Positions 21,301 to 28,546 of a DNA stretch of 64,000 nucleotides are shown piece by piece. This stretch comes from Dyadobacter sp. LHD-138. Its GTDB lineage: Bacteria > Bacteroidota > Bacteroidia > Cytophagales > Spirosomataceae. Where the stretch lies: NCBI RefSeq assembly GCF_030929615.1, contig NZ_JAVFVU010000010.1, positions 186,001-250,000 of the forward strand. The letters are read 5' to 3'. Numbering within the stretch: the first letter of the stretch is position 1; each line of letters starts with the position of its first letter. The translations under genes and the position numbers were made by a program. The notes under the pieces were generated by a model. It did not search any database, was not told where the DNA came from, and worked only from the letters and a program-made list of their open reading frames with translations.

Positions 21301-22571
21301 GATATTTGCGTGCGCCAAAATATTTTGGACTGGATAACGCCAACGCACCTGGTCTGGGTTTTGTACTTGGGCAGCAAGACAGGAACTTCCAGACGAAGGC
21401 TGCCGCCAACGGATGGATTACAAAAAGCAAGGAACAGAATCAGCCGTTCCAGCAAACGATTGCCAAGAATTTTGCAGCCAACACTTCTCTGGAACCTTTC
21501 AAGGATTTCAGGATGCAGATTGAAGTGAGGTTGACAAGACAGGACGCCTATCAGGAATTTTACAGACCGGATTCAACGGGTAATTATGCGCATCAGAATC
21601 CGCTGCGCAATGGCCAGTTTAGCATGTCGTTCATGTCGTTCAGAACGGCTTTTGCCAAGATCAGAAAGGATAATTCTTCACCGGTTTTTGATAAGTTCAG
21701 GTCTTATCGAGCCGTCTTGCGTGATCGGTTGAATGCCGAAAACGGCAGCGGTGGAGAGTACAACGAAAATTCTCAGGATGTGCTGATCTCGTCATTCTTT
21801 GCAGCTTACACGGGAAAAGATCCGAAGACGGTTCGTACCAATCCGTTCCTGAAATTCCCGATGCCCAACTGGGATATCAATTATGACGGGTTGTCAAAAA
21901 TTCCTGCGTTTAAAAGATTGTTCAGTAGTTTCACGGTGAAGCATAAATATGTGTCAACCTACAGTGTTGGTAACTTTACGTCGAATCTGGATTACGAAGC
22001 CTTGTATGTGAACCTTGCGGTGACGGGCTATCCATTGTCGTCCAAGACAAACTATCTGGGACAATATGTACCGGTATTTTCGATGAGTACGATTACGCTG
22101 TCGGAGAAATTTGCTCCGTTGGTTGGGGTGAATTTCCGTACACAAAGCCGGATTACGGGAAGTATCGACTACAACCGCGACAGAACGGTAGCGCTGAATC
22201 TCTCGAACGCTCAGGTTGCTGAACTCTTTAATCAGGATTTGACGGTGAACATTGGTTTTACAAAAAATAATGTTCCGCTACCGTTTAAGATTAATGGTGT
22301 GAAGAAAAAACTGAAAAATGATATGACCATGCAGCTGGGTTTGACTTTCCGTGATACGCGCCACATTCAGCGCAAGTTTGACGGGGAAAACATTCCTATT
22401 GCCGGTAACATCAACTTCCAGCTGCACCCAACGATCAACTATGTTATCAACAACCGGCTAAGCTGCCAGTTCTACTTTGACAAAACATTTAACGACCCGT
22501 TGGTGTCCAATTCGTTTTATCGTTCAAGTACTTCCGGCGGCGTTCAGTTGAAGTTCAATCTGGCAGAATAA
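15387..22571 (+). CDS. sprA: Cell-surface protein SprA, type IX secretion translocon
   Basis: A 2394-residue giant outer-membrane barrel that forms the translocon of the type IX secretion system and is needed for gliding. Recognition rests on its exceptional size, the position between ruvA and gcvH, SprA-like motifs such as the WAINSQLIPGVQNLFGLKTD segment, and dense alternating aromatic strands along the whole length. The N-terminus is the least sure part. The frame is closed by a stop at 15369-15371 and the first usable codon is TTG at 15387, which gives a weak signal-like segment (ITISSGALLLATASV). The C-terminus ends in a barrel strand (GGVQLKFNLAE). It is probably transcribed with its own promoter and leads into gcvH after 78 bp. 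Confidence 0.93.
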   Translation: MSSTVYSSLFKAITISSGALLLATASVDQKESTAEAFADWAILADTLGDTTRKNVDRSGNQLIMRWKDYYSNKFAQPRPRSPFYLKDPANISTHILLDSSGKIAVTEDIQTPNGNLDFRAPETMDMETYDKESEDRAFKSLLREYSSRQDGKSAMGARGLLPKLDVPPALSKILGDNFLDFKPTGFVALDLGVMHQFIDNPALPIRQRSNTNFIFNEQISINFNANLGDRLGFLTNFDTKASFNFENALKLNYKNPEESFLRKVEAGNINWAINSQLIPGVQNLFGLKTDFQFGRLSATFVASQQRSSKERIVLRGGAQNREFEIRVDNYDENRNFFLSQYFRSKYESALKNTPQITSGVTITRMEVYVTNRTTTTESLRNVVGFTDLGEPTPHQTGNPSLQPIRSNQPADNATNGLYKKLTDNPGFRQVDNTNSSVTGFGFEKTVDYELLRGAKRLVQEREYTYHSQLGYISLTTPLRNDEILAVAYEYTYNGRSYKVGELTEDYQNRKDDEVIALKLIKSSTIRNNTKLPMWDLMMKNVYSLGTSSIDKTGFQLRVIYKDDLTGIDNPNLQESNLANIPLIRVMGLDRLNPVNDLQPDGNFDFVENVTIDTKSGRVFFPVLEPFGSNLNARISEDTYRKKYVFDELYRTTMIDAQQVTEHNKFYIKGSYQSSGGAEVSLPYGVLETSVTVTSGGVPLAAGSDYIVEAQIGRVRILNSSVMNSGREIVIEYERPDMFQNQIRTLLGTHLDYVVNRDISLGMTAIRYREKPAGFLTRVALGNEPVNNTMLGFNINIRKNVPFLTRWLDKLPFLQTKEMSSIQFKAEFAKLFPGVSKEVNNRSLIDDFESTRTVYDLARQPQKWRLSTVPAAYRQGFDGKTLDYGFKRAKISAYVIDNLFGGSAGLGGSAQSPGNITDEDRQNVYEKLYLPRDIFPNRSVSGLINYPQNVLDIAYYPTERGIYNYNTDLDVNGRLKNPRQNFGGLSRAITSDNDFDNANIESIEFWMLDPFVKGKNGIVRDGSGPGNETNNTTGGKLVFNLGDISEDVIPDERYNFENGLPLTNKVVGENVEQTVWGQVTKSQYLINAFSNEAGARQKQDVGLDGLSNEEERAFFKSYLDRLPANMTAEAKAKIMADPSGDDFKYFLGEEQDLADLKILARYKDYIGMENNSPESAGNSATVTPASSSIPDGEDMNVDNTINDNEAYYEYSIDLKPDQIKVGNGFVVDQTVTKSENGETQNWYLFRVPIKEFTGQVGTINGFKSIRFMRMYLADFQQPVVLRFAQLQMIGQQYRKYTYNLDAGGLQEVPEPYDAKFTVGTVSIEENGQAASSLNAEAKKYVYQLPPGWERDQDFTQRPSLQLNEQSMSLCVTNLRDGDSRAVFKNVNLDLLFRKRLRMYIHMQNDDNENGMVGAFMRLGTDLTQNYYEIDISGLQSTRENVTIREEIWPENNELNIALADLIRAKSERNKAIDKNQSVPYTITTADGRYKITVVGNPDLSAVRVMMIGMRNPKSKDERAKTFCIWTDEMHAEGFDETGGFAAIAQLNAKLADFATVTASGRLETFGFGSVQQRIGERSRNLSTEYGFSSNIAVDKLLPQQWGFSIPLFLSYDRRNVKPHFDPLDPDTPLSTSLSNLRSDEERDGYRRLVEENAVRRGINFSNVRKIKTKPGARNHFYDFENFSFTYAFSDDTRRNILTQEYSQRMYKGGISYIYSSQPKPFEPFKKMQATNRYAEFIRDFNLTLLPNMVSVRADVDRRFARTQLRNSDLTTEGMTPMFEKYFWFNRYYDFGWNLTKNMTLMYNASANAIIDEPQGDLNNSQKKDSLWSNFKKLGRIKNFDQKIKLTYRLPLDKIPALDWMTADYSHAIGYNYQANAFGLMDADSLPFGDIIRNSRERGVTGKVDFVMLYNKLRYLKFANTPSAQRKNFTRSPGDIEDIDMRSTDILKNLTRVLMTVRGINVSYSIQETTALPGYLRAPKYFGLDNANAPGLGFVLGQQDRNFQTKAAANGWITKSKEQNQPFQQTIAKNFAANTSLEPFKDFRMQIEVRLTRQDAYQEFYRPDSTGNYAHQNPLRNGQFSMSFMSFRTAFAKIRKDNSSPVFDKFRSYRAVLRDRLNAENGSGGEYNENSQDVLISSFFAAYTGKDPKTVRTNPFLKFPMPNWDINYDGLSKIPAFKRLFSSFTVKHKYVSTYSVGNFTSNLDYEALYVNLAVTGYPLSSKTNYLGQYVPVFSMSTITLSEKFAPLVGVNFRTQSRITGSIDYNRDRTVALNLSNAQVAELFNQDLTVNIGFTKNNVPLPFKINGVKKKLKNDMTMQLGLTFRDTRHIQRKFDGENIPIAGNINFQLHPTINYVINNRLSCQFYFDKTFNDPLVSNSFYRSSTSGGVQLKFNLAE

Positions 22572-22649
22572 AATTTCGATTTGGAAAATACAAAGTACAT
22601 CCTGTAATTTGCGTCTGAAATACGTTTCAAAACTTACTCTAATTATATC

Positions 22650-23030
22650 ATGAATTTCCCTTCAGAACTAAAGTACACAGAAGATCACGAATGGATCCGT
22701 ATTGAAGGAGATACGGCATTTATCGGAATTACAGATCACGCTCAGAAAGAATTGGGTGATATCGTGTATGTAGATATTAATACAGTTGGGGATTCACTCG
22801 AAAAAGGGGAGGTCTTTGGCTCAGTTGAAGCTGTGAAAACAGTTTCTGATTTGTTTATTCCTGTTGCAGGAACGGTAACGGAAGTGAACGACGAGTTGGA
22901 TAGCGAACCTGAATTGGTAAACGCGGATCCATACGGACGCGGTTGGATGGTTAAAATAACTTTGGCAAATCCTGACGACATGGATGGATTACTTTCTGTT
23001 GAAGATTATAAACAATTCATCGGTGCCTGA
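22650..23030 (+). CDS. gcvH: Glycine cleavage system H protein
   Basis: A 126-residue lipoyl carrier that shuttles the aminomethyl group from P to T protein in glycine cleavage. The lipoyl-lysine is Lys63 in the [15 protein letters not shown] motif. The N-terminus (YTEDHEWI) and the [11 protein letters not shown] region near the C-terminus are typical. gcvT and gcvP are not adjacent, as is usual where gcvH follows sprA. A strong terminator follows directly. Confidence 0.96.
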   Translation: MNFPSELKYTEDHEWIRIEGDTAFIGITDHAQKELGDIVYVDINTVGDSLEKGEVFGSVEAVKTVSDLFIPVAGTVTEVNDELDSEPELVNADPYGRGWMVKITLANPDDMDGLLSVEDYKQFIGA

Positions 23031-23040
23031 TGAAAGCATT

Positions 23041-23068
23041 AAAGCTCCGAAGGGAGCTTTTTTTTTGC
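23041..23068 (+). terminator. Rho-independent terminator after gcvH
   Basis: An 8-bp stem (23041-23048 with 23053-23060), a GAAG loop and a run of T residues. It begins 11 bp after the gcvH stop codon. Confidence 0.9.
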
Positions 23069-23179
23069 TTGTTAAAAAGATGATGTTTTAATAAAAATGA
23101 ATGATTAGGATAAAGCGGACGGATTGTTTCCTTTCACTTGTTTACTTAAAAAATTCATGTATTGCGGTCACAACAATTT

Positions 23180-24463
23180 ATGAAAGTATTAATTCGATCA
23201 GTTCGAATCATTGATAAGAATTCGCCTTTCAATGGGCAGATTAAAGACATATTGATCCGGGATGGAAAAATCAGTGAGGTAGGCGACAGCCTGGCTGATG
23301 AAGGAGCGTTGGTAAAAGAAGGGAACGGATTGTGCGTGTCGCCGGGATGGGTTGATATGCGGGTAGCGTCCCGTGATCCTGGTTTTGAACACAAGGAAGA
23401 TCTGGATTCGGTCCGGACTGCGGCCGCACACGGAGGATTTACGGAAATCGTGTTACTTCCTAATTCTGAACCGGTCGTTCACAGCAAGGATACATTAAAC
23501 TATATCAAAAATTCAGGCCGGGGAGGTTTGGTTGCGTTGCACGTTGCGGCTTCTATTACCAGAAAAGCACAGGGTGTGGATTTTACCGAAATGATCGATC
23601 TGCATACTGCGGGTGCTATTGCTTTTACAGATGGCGAACATCCGGTGCAGAATGCAGACTTGTTTCTGAAAACAATTCTTTATTTGCAGCCGCTGAATGC
23701 GCTGCTGATGAATCGTCCGGAAGACAAACAACTGACTGTTTTTGGCCAGATGCACGAGGGCGTCACCAGCACGCTGATTGGTATGAAGGGAATGCCATCG
23801 CTCGCCGAAGAAATGATGCTGAACCGTGATTTGAAATTGCTGGAATATGCACTGGAAAAATCTGCGTTCCCGCTGACAGGACAACCGATGCTGCACGTTT
23901 CGCTGGTTTCTACAACAGAAGCTGTTGAGCTTATTCGTGAGGCAAAGAAAAAAGGGTTGCCGGTGACCTGCGATGTGGCAGCTCATCAGCTTGCTTTCGA
24001 AGATAAGGACCTGCTTGATTTTGATACAAACCTCAAAGTAAATCCACCTTTCCGTGCGTCCTCAGATCATGAGGCAATTCGCCAGGGATTATCGGATGGT
24101 ACGATTGATGCGATTGTATCGGATCACAATCCGCATGATGAGGAATGCAAGAATCTTGAATTCGATCATGCTGACTTTGGTATCACAGGCTTGGAAACCG
24201 CGTTTTCGCTGGCTGTCATGCATAGCGGACTGAAAACGGAAGATATTGTTGAGAAATTTACCACGCAGCCGAGACATATATTGAGGCTGCCGGAAGTTAC
24301 TATTGGTGCAGGTTCGGAGGCCAATCTTACGTTCTTTGAACCAGAATCCGAATGGGTTTTTGATAAAACGTATTCAAAATCAAAAAATACACCATTTCTG
24401 GGGCAAAAGTTAAAAGGCGCCGTACGCGGTGTTTTCAATAACAGCCGTCTGGACTGGTATTAA
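23180..24463 (+). CDS. Dihydroorotase-like amidohydrolase lacking the HxH metal motif
   Basis: A protein of about 427 residues with the dihydroorotase fold, usually annotated pyrC in this phylum. Dihydroorotase carries the third step of pyrimidine synthesis. Family motifs are visible: SPGWVDMR, LLPNSEPV, CDVAAHQL and AIVSDHNPHDEE near the C-terminus. However, the metal-binding HxH that should follow the first motif is replaced (DMRVASRDPG), while the later histidines and the SDH aspartate remain. It may therefore be a non-catalytic PyrC'-like partner of aspartate transcarbamoylase, or use an altered metal site; a second true pyrC elsewhere would be expected. I start at the ATG at 23180, because the earlier TTG at 23162 adds only six residues ahead of the usual MKVLIRS start. 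Confidence 0.85.
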   Translation: MKVLIRSVRIIDKNSPFNGQIKDILIRDGKISEVGDSLADEGALVKEGNGLCVSPGWVDMRVASRDPGFEHKEDLDSVRTAAAHGGFTEIVLLPNSEPVVHSKDTLNYIKNSGRGGLVALHVAASITRKAQGVDFTEMIDLHTAGAIAFTDGEHPVQNADLFLKTILYLQPLNALLMNRPEDKQLTVFGQMHEGVTSTLIGMKGMPSLAEEMMLNRDLKLLEYALEKSAFPLTGQPMLHVSLVSTTEAVELIREAKKKGLPVTCDVAAHQLAFEDKDLLDFDTNLKVNPPFRASSDHEAIRQGLSDGTIDAIVSDHNPHDEECKNLEFDHADFGITGLETAFSLAVMHSGLKTEDIVEKFTTQPRHILRLPEVTIGAGSEANLTFFEPESEWVFDKTYSKSKNTPFLGQKLKGAVRGVFNNSRLDWY

Positions 24464-24535
24464 GTTCATTTCTGAATGACAGATAAACTTACCGGGTCTC
24501 CGGTTTGTTAATCTGTCATTCTATCATTATTTATC

Positions 24536-25096
24536 ATGAAATCAATATTAGCGTATTTTGACAAGCCACTTTTAAAAGTATCGCTTGTTTTTGGTCTTAT
24601 TACCGGCATTCTTGCTTTTGCTTTTTTTCTCGGATTGTATGCATTAAAGATCATGCCACTTGGCAATATCAGGGCGTTTGATATGGGCGTATTTATCATT
24701 CTGATATCCGGCGCATGCTGGTATTATAGAAAAACATATGGCAACGGTTTTTTACATCTTTGGGAGGCGCTGACAATGGGCTATGTTATTACCTGCATCG
24801 CTGCGATTTTGAATGGATGGCTGATTTATCTTTTCATTACACACATCGACCCAAGTGTATTTGCAGACTATATTACCACCGGTTTAGAGTTGTTAACCAA
24901 TAACCGGAAAGACCAGTTGAGCTACCTCAGCGAATCGGAATTTATGAAACTGTATAACGAGGTTCGGGATAATGACCCTTCGATTGTTATAAAAAATGAA
25001 ATCAGCCAAAAGCTTCTCTTGGCAATTATTCCAATTCTGATTATCACGCTGATTTTCAGGAAGCAAGACTATGGCGTATTTCATAATAAATCCTAA
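24536..25096 (+). CDS. DUF4199 family membrane protein
   Basis: A 186-residue protein with four predicted transmembrane helices (starting near residues 15, 48, 79 and 160). A hydrophilic region of about 50 residues lies between helices three and four, the standard outline of DUF4199. The family is found almost only in Bacteroidota and its function is unknown. A second DUF4199 gene follows 56 bp downstream, so the two may form heteromers. Confidence 0.8.
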   Translation: MKSILAYFDKPLLKVSLVFGLITGILAFAFFLGLYALKIMPLGNIRAFDMGVFIILISGACWYYRKTYGNGFLHLWEALTMGYVITCIAAILNGWLIYLFITHIDPSVFADYITTGLELLTNNRKDQLSYLSESEFMKLYNEVRDNDPSIVIKNEISQKLLLAIIPILIITLIFRKQDYGVFHNKS

Positions 25097-25152
25097 ATTT
25101 GTCAACAACCAGTTTTAAACCCATACTCACCTAAACTCGCAAACCAATACCT

Positions 25153-25668
25153 ATGGAAGAACAAGCTTCTAGCGCACGCACCGCAGTTAAATACGGAATT
25201 CTCACCTCAGTAGCCATCATCATCTACACAACCATTACCAATATTTCGGGACAGTCTCAAAACAAATGGCTGGCGATGTTGTCCTATGGCATATTGATTG
25301 CGGGTATCATTTTGGCGATGAAAGAGTTCCGGGAAAACAACAAAGGATTTATGGGTTATGGCGAGGGGTTAGGTTTGGGAAGTATGGTATCGGCCATTTT
25401 AGGTTTCTTTGCTTCCATGTTTTCGATGTTCTACATCAAGTTTATCGATACAACGATCAGCGCTCAGATTCTGGAAAAAGCAAGGGCGGATATGGAGGCA
25501 CAGGGACTGGACGATGCACAAATTGATCATTACATGGAGTTATCGCAAAAATTCAGTTCGCCGGGCATCATGTTTGCTGCCGGTGTTTTTGGATATCTCT
25601 TTATTGGTTTTATATTTTCGCTGATCATCGCTGCCGTGCTGCGCCGCGAAAAGCCGGTTTTTGAATAA
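25153..25668 (+). CDS. DUF4199 family membrane protein (second copy)
   Basis: A 171-residue protein with four predicted transmembrane helices. It carries the family segment GFMGYGEGLGLGSMVSAILG between helices two and three, and an amphipathic stretch with QILEKARADMEAQG before helix four. It resembles the upstream gene in layout but is clearly diverged. It ends 65 bp before gldF, so a shared transcript is possible. Function unknown. Confidence 0.82.
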   Translation: MEEQASSARTAVKYGILTSVAIIIYTTITNISGQSQNKWLAMLSYGILIAGIILAMKEFRENNKGFMGYGEGLGLGSMVSAILGFFASMFSMFYIKFIDTTISAQILEKARADMEAQGLDDAQIDHYMELSQKFSSPGIMFAAGVFGYLFIGFIFSLIIAAVLRREKPVFE

Positions 25669-25733
25669 GGTTTTTTAGACGGTAGTCGTATAGATTGGTC
25701 AGGGTTTTTCATTTTACTTTTTTATAACAAAAG

Positions 25734-26462
25734 GTGTTTGCAATTTTTCAAAAAGAGATTGGCAGTTTTTTTAATTCCCTCGTGGCCTACATGGTCATGG
25801 CAGTCTTTTTGATCGCCGTGGGGCTTATCGTATGGGTTTTTCCGGATTCCAATGTGCTGGATTACGGTTATGCCGACCTGAGCTCTTTTTTTAGCCTGGC
25901 ACCTTATGTGCTGCTGTTTTTAATCCCGGCCATCACCATGCGCTCGCTTGCAGAAGAAAGCCGGACGGGCACACTTGAATTGTTATTGACAAAACCAATC
26001 CGTAACTGGGAACTGATCCTGGGGAAATTCTTTGCCAACTGGATCCTGGTGTTATTGACGATCCTGCCCACGCTACTTTATTATTACAGTATCTCCAAAT
26101 TGGGAAACCCCGCCGGGAATATTGATTCCGCCGCTGTTTTTGGCTCTTACATTGGTTTATTTCTTTTTAGCGGGGTTTTGGTGTCCATGGGGATCTGGTC
26201 CTCGTCCCTGAACGAAAACCAGATCGTCGCTTTTATACTGGGCGTTTTTCTGGCCTTTATCTGGTACATTGGTTTTGGGGCTGTTTCTTCCCTGCTTGGG
26301 AGCGGCTTTGCAGCCGATATTTTCTCATGGACGGCACTGGATGAACAATACCGTGCGCTGGGCAAGGGTTTGATCGATTCCCGCAATGTTATTTACTTAT
26401 TGAGTCTGATGGTTTTCTTCCTTTATCTGACCTACCAGCGCGTGGCGCTTCTCCGGAAATAA
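25734..26462 (+). CDS. gldF: Gliding-motility ABC transporter permease GldF
   Basis: A 242-residue ABC-2 type permease. It has the GldF-like start (FAIFQKEIGSFFNSLVAYMV) and about six transmembrane helices. The motif ITMRSLAEESRTGTLELLLTKPI is typical of NosY/GldF-type permeases. In Flavobacterium, GldF works with the ATPase GldA and the substrate-binding-like GldG in gliding. The start is GTG at 25734. Unusually, no gldG follows: the next gene, after about 200 bp, is an ECF sigma factor. GldG and GldA would have to be encoded elsewhere, or this is a related permease with another role. Confidence 0.85.
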   Translation: MFAIFQKEIGSFFNSLVAYMVMAVFLIAVGLIVWVFPDSNVLDYGYADLSSFFSLAPYVLLFLIPAITMRSLAEESRTGTLELLLTKPIRNWELILGKFFANWILVLLTILPTLLYYYSISKLGNPAGNIDSAAVFGSYIGLFLFSGVLVSMGIWSSSLNENQIVAFILGVFLAFIWYIGFGAVSSLLGSGFAADIFSWTALDEQYRALGKGLIDSRNVIYLLSLMVFFLYLTYQRVALLRK

Positions 26463-26676
26463 TTAATTCCGATCATCGAACCAAGATTATACAACTGATC
26501 TTTACGCACTGATTTTAAATGCTATTGCGGATGTGGGCAATAAAAAGGCCTGGTTGTACCTGCATGGGCCTGTTATGTCGGTTCTTCTTCCATGTTTCTC
26601 ATATTCTGTTTATTCTTAAACGAGCGAATTGATCCAAAAAACTGCTTTTCACGTATATAATGAAAAGCACACTAAG

Positions 26677-27387
26677 ATGGTCAATGCATCAAGCTTATCG
26701 ATTGGGGCCGCACCGCCCGGGTTAGAAATTATTTCGCATGATGGTAAAAGGCAGGTATTTATATACTTGTCGGTTAACCAGATCTTGGGAAATTTTATTA
26801 GCTTGCCAATAAGAAATGTTAAATTAAATGTTAAGCGACTCTTGGCGACTAGCAAAGTAAAATATTCGGAAGATGAACTGGTGGCAGCGCTCAAAAGAAA
26901 TGAGCGGGTTGCTTTTGAATTCCTCTACGATCACTACTCCGGGGCATTGTTTAATATCATATGCAAAACATTGCATGATGAGGAACGGGCTGCGGATGTT
27001 ATGCAAGAATCATTTTTGAAGATCTGGAAAAACATAGCCTCGTACAATCCGGAAAAAGGACGATTGTTTACATGGATACTGAATATTGCCCGTAATGGTG
27101 CAATTGATGCCGCCCGTGTAGAAGGCAGGAAGCCGGTCATGGATGATATCGATGATCGTGCCGCTCTGAATGAGCCGGATACGAGTGAAGAATTAAGTGC
27201 CACGAGTTCCGAAATTAAATCAATCGTAAATATGCTTCGGCCCGAACGAAAGATCCTTATTGATATGGCCTATTTTCAGGGCTATACCCATGAAGAAATT
27301 TCCGAAGAATTGAAGATTCCGCTAGGAACAGTGAAATCCAGAATCCGAACCGCATTACAAGAGTTAAAACAATACTTTGCAGTATGA
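26677..27387 (+). CDS. ECF-type RNA polymerase sigma factor
   Basis: A sigma-70 family extracytoplasmic-function factor. The sigma-2 region has the FEFLYDHYSGALFNII and DVMQESFLKIWKNI motifs, followed by a TWILNIARNGAIDAAR segment. Sigma-4 (about the last 55 residues) carries an HTH with GYTHEEISEELKIPLGTVKSRIR. The N-terminus is unsure. I give the ATG at 26677, but conserved sequence only begins near 26860 and a TTG at 26842 is also plausible, as is a TTG at 26629. The stop overlaps the start of the anti-sigma gene (ATGA), so the two are translationally coupled. The RskA-type partner suggests a stress-related role. Confidence 0.88.
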   Translation: MVNASSLSIGAAPPGLEIISHDGKRQVFIYLSVNQILGNFISLPIRNVKLNVKRLLATSKVKYSEDELVAALKRNERVAFEFLYDHYSGALFNIICKTLHDEERAADVMQESFLKIWKNIASYNPEKGRLFTWILNIARNGAIDAARVEGRKPVMDDIDDRAALNEPDTSEELSATSSEIKSIVNMLRPERKILIDMAYFQGYTHEEISEELKIPLGTVKSRIRTALQELKQYFAV

Positions 27388-28271
27388 ATATCCAAGCCTA
27401 CATAGAGTCCGGTATATTAGAGGAATATGTATTGGGCAGCGTTTCTCCCCAGGAGAAGCAGGAAGTGGAGTGTATGTCTCATATTTATCCCGAGATAAAG
27501 GAGGAGTTGATGCGCACAGAAAGCGCTTTGGAGCAGTATGCGCTTATACATCAGACACCGCCACCGGCTTCTTTAAAAGAAATGCTTTTTGCTCAGATGA
27601 ATTTCGATGAGGTTACAGAAGAACCTGAATCTGCTGCGTCTGATGTTACGGAACCGGTTAAAATTGTTCTGGGAAATGACGATGATACAATTAAGAAGTT
27701 GCCGGTTGAAACCGATTTTAGCGCTGAGGAGAAACCTGTCACGGTGATCTATCCTTCATGGGCTAAATTTGCTGTGGCTGCTTCTATTCTTTTTGCGGTG
27801 TTGTTTGGCTGGTCTGCCATGCAGAACGCTGGCATGAAAAAGGAGAAAGATGATTATGTCCTGCGTATGGAGGCGATGCAATCGGACATGGAATTGTTAA
27901 AAGAAAATGCTGCATATAGCCAAACCTTAGCCAGTTTATATAGAAGTCCAGATATGAAGGTGGTAAGAATGGCCGGTCTGGATAAATCTCCTGAAAGTTC
28001 GGTAGCGGCGATATGGGATACAAAAACCAATGATGTTTTACTGGATGTACAAAAGCTACCGGCAGCACCCGAAGGGAAGCAGTATCAGTTGTGGACGATC
28101 GTGGATGGGAAACCGGTTGATATGGGCGTCCTGGATCAGGAGTTCACCAAAAAGGTCTTGAAAATGAAACAGGCGAACCCAGGTGCCGTTGCCTTTGCGA
28201 TCACGCTGGAAAAAACAGGGGGAAGCCCAAGTCCTACCATGGAAGATATGTATGTGATGGGTGAAGTTTGA
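27384..28271 (+). CDS. RskA-type membrane anti-sigma factor
   Basis: A 295-residue anti-sigma factor that would hold the ECF sigma encoded just upstream at the membrane. The N-terminal cytoplasmic part (about 1-75) starts with the typical ESGILEEYVLGSVSPQEKQEVE helix pair. It has no zinc-binding HxxxCxxC motif. One transmembrane helix (FAVAASILFAVLFGW, about 125-140) is followed by a coiled coil. The C-terminal RskA domain has VAAIWDTKTNDVLLDVQKLP and a KQYQLWTIVDGKPVDMG motif. Its start codon overlaps the sigma stop by 4 bp. A terminator lies downstream at 28325-28362. Confidence 0.9.
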   Translation: MNIQAYIESGILEEYVLGSVSPQEKQEVECMSHIYPEIKEELMRTESALEQYALIHQTPPPASLKEMLFAQMNFDEVTEEPESAASDVTEPVKIVLGNDDDTIKKLPVETDFSAEEKPVTVIYPSWAKFAVAASILFAVLFGWSAMQNAGMKKEKDDYVLRMEAMQSDMELLKENAAYSQTLASLYRSPDMKVVRMAGLDKSPESSVAAIWDTKTNDVLLDVQKLPAAPEGKQYQLWTIVDGKPVDMGVLDQEFTKKVLKMKQANPGAVAFAITLEKTGGSPSPTMEDMYVMGEV

Positions 28272-28324
28272 AATTGTTTTGATGTAATTTGCGATACTTA
28301 ATATTTTAAATAACAAAGTACGGG

Positions 28325-28362
28325 TGCCCTTGTTGAAGCTGGACTTCAATAAGGGCATTTTT
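28325..28362 (+). terminator. Terminator after the sigma/anti-sigma pair
   Basis: A 14-bp stem (28325-28338 with 28344-28357, one G-T pair) with a 5-nt loop and a following T-run. It ends the sigma/anti-sigma transcript before the sugar operon. Confidence 0.88.
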
Positions 28363-28546
28363 CGTTTCCGATAGGATTATTTACCGCGCTTCTTCATAAT
28401 TATAATAGCATATTCCTGCAAATGTTAAATTTATAGAATATTATTGGGTCGAAAACTTGACTACTTAATAATTATTTACTTTTTTTACATGAAACAAAGT
28501 AAAGTAAGATATCAAGTATTGGTTATTTTAATAAGATTCGATTACA

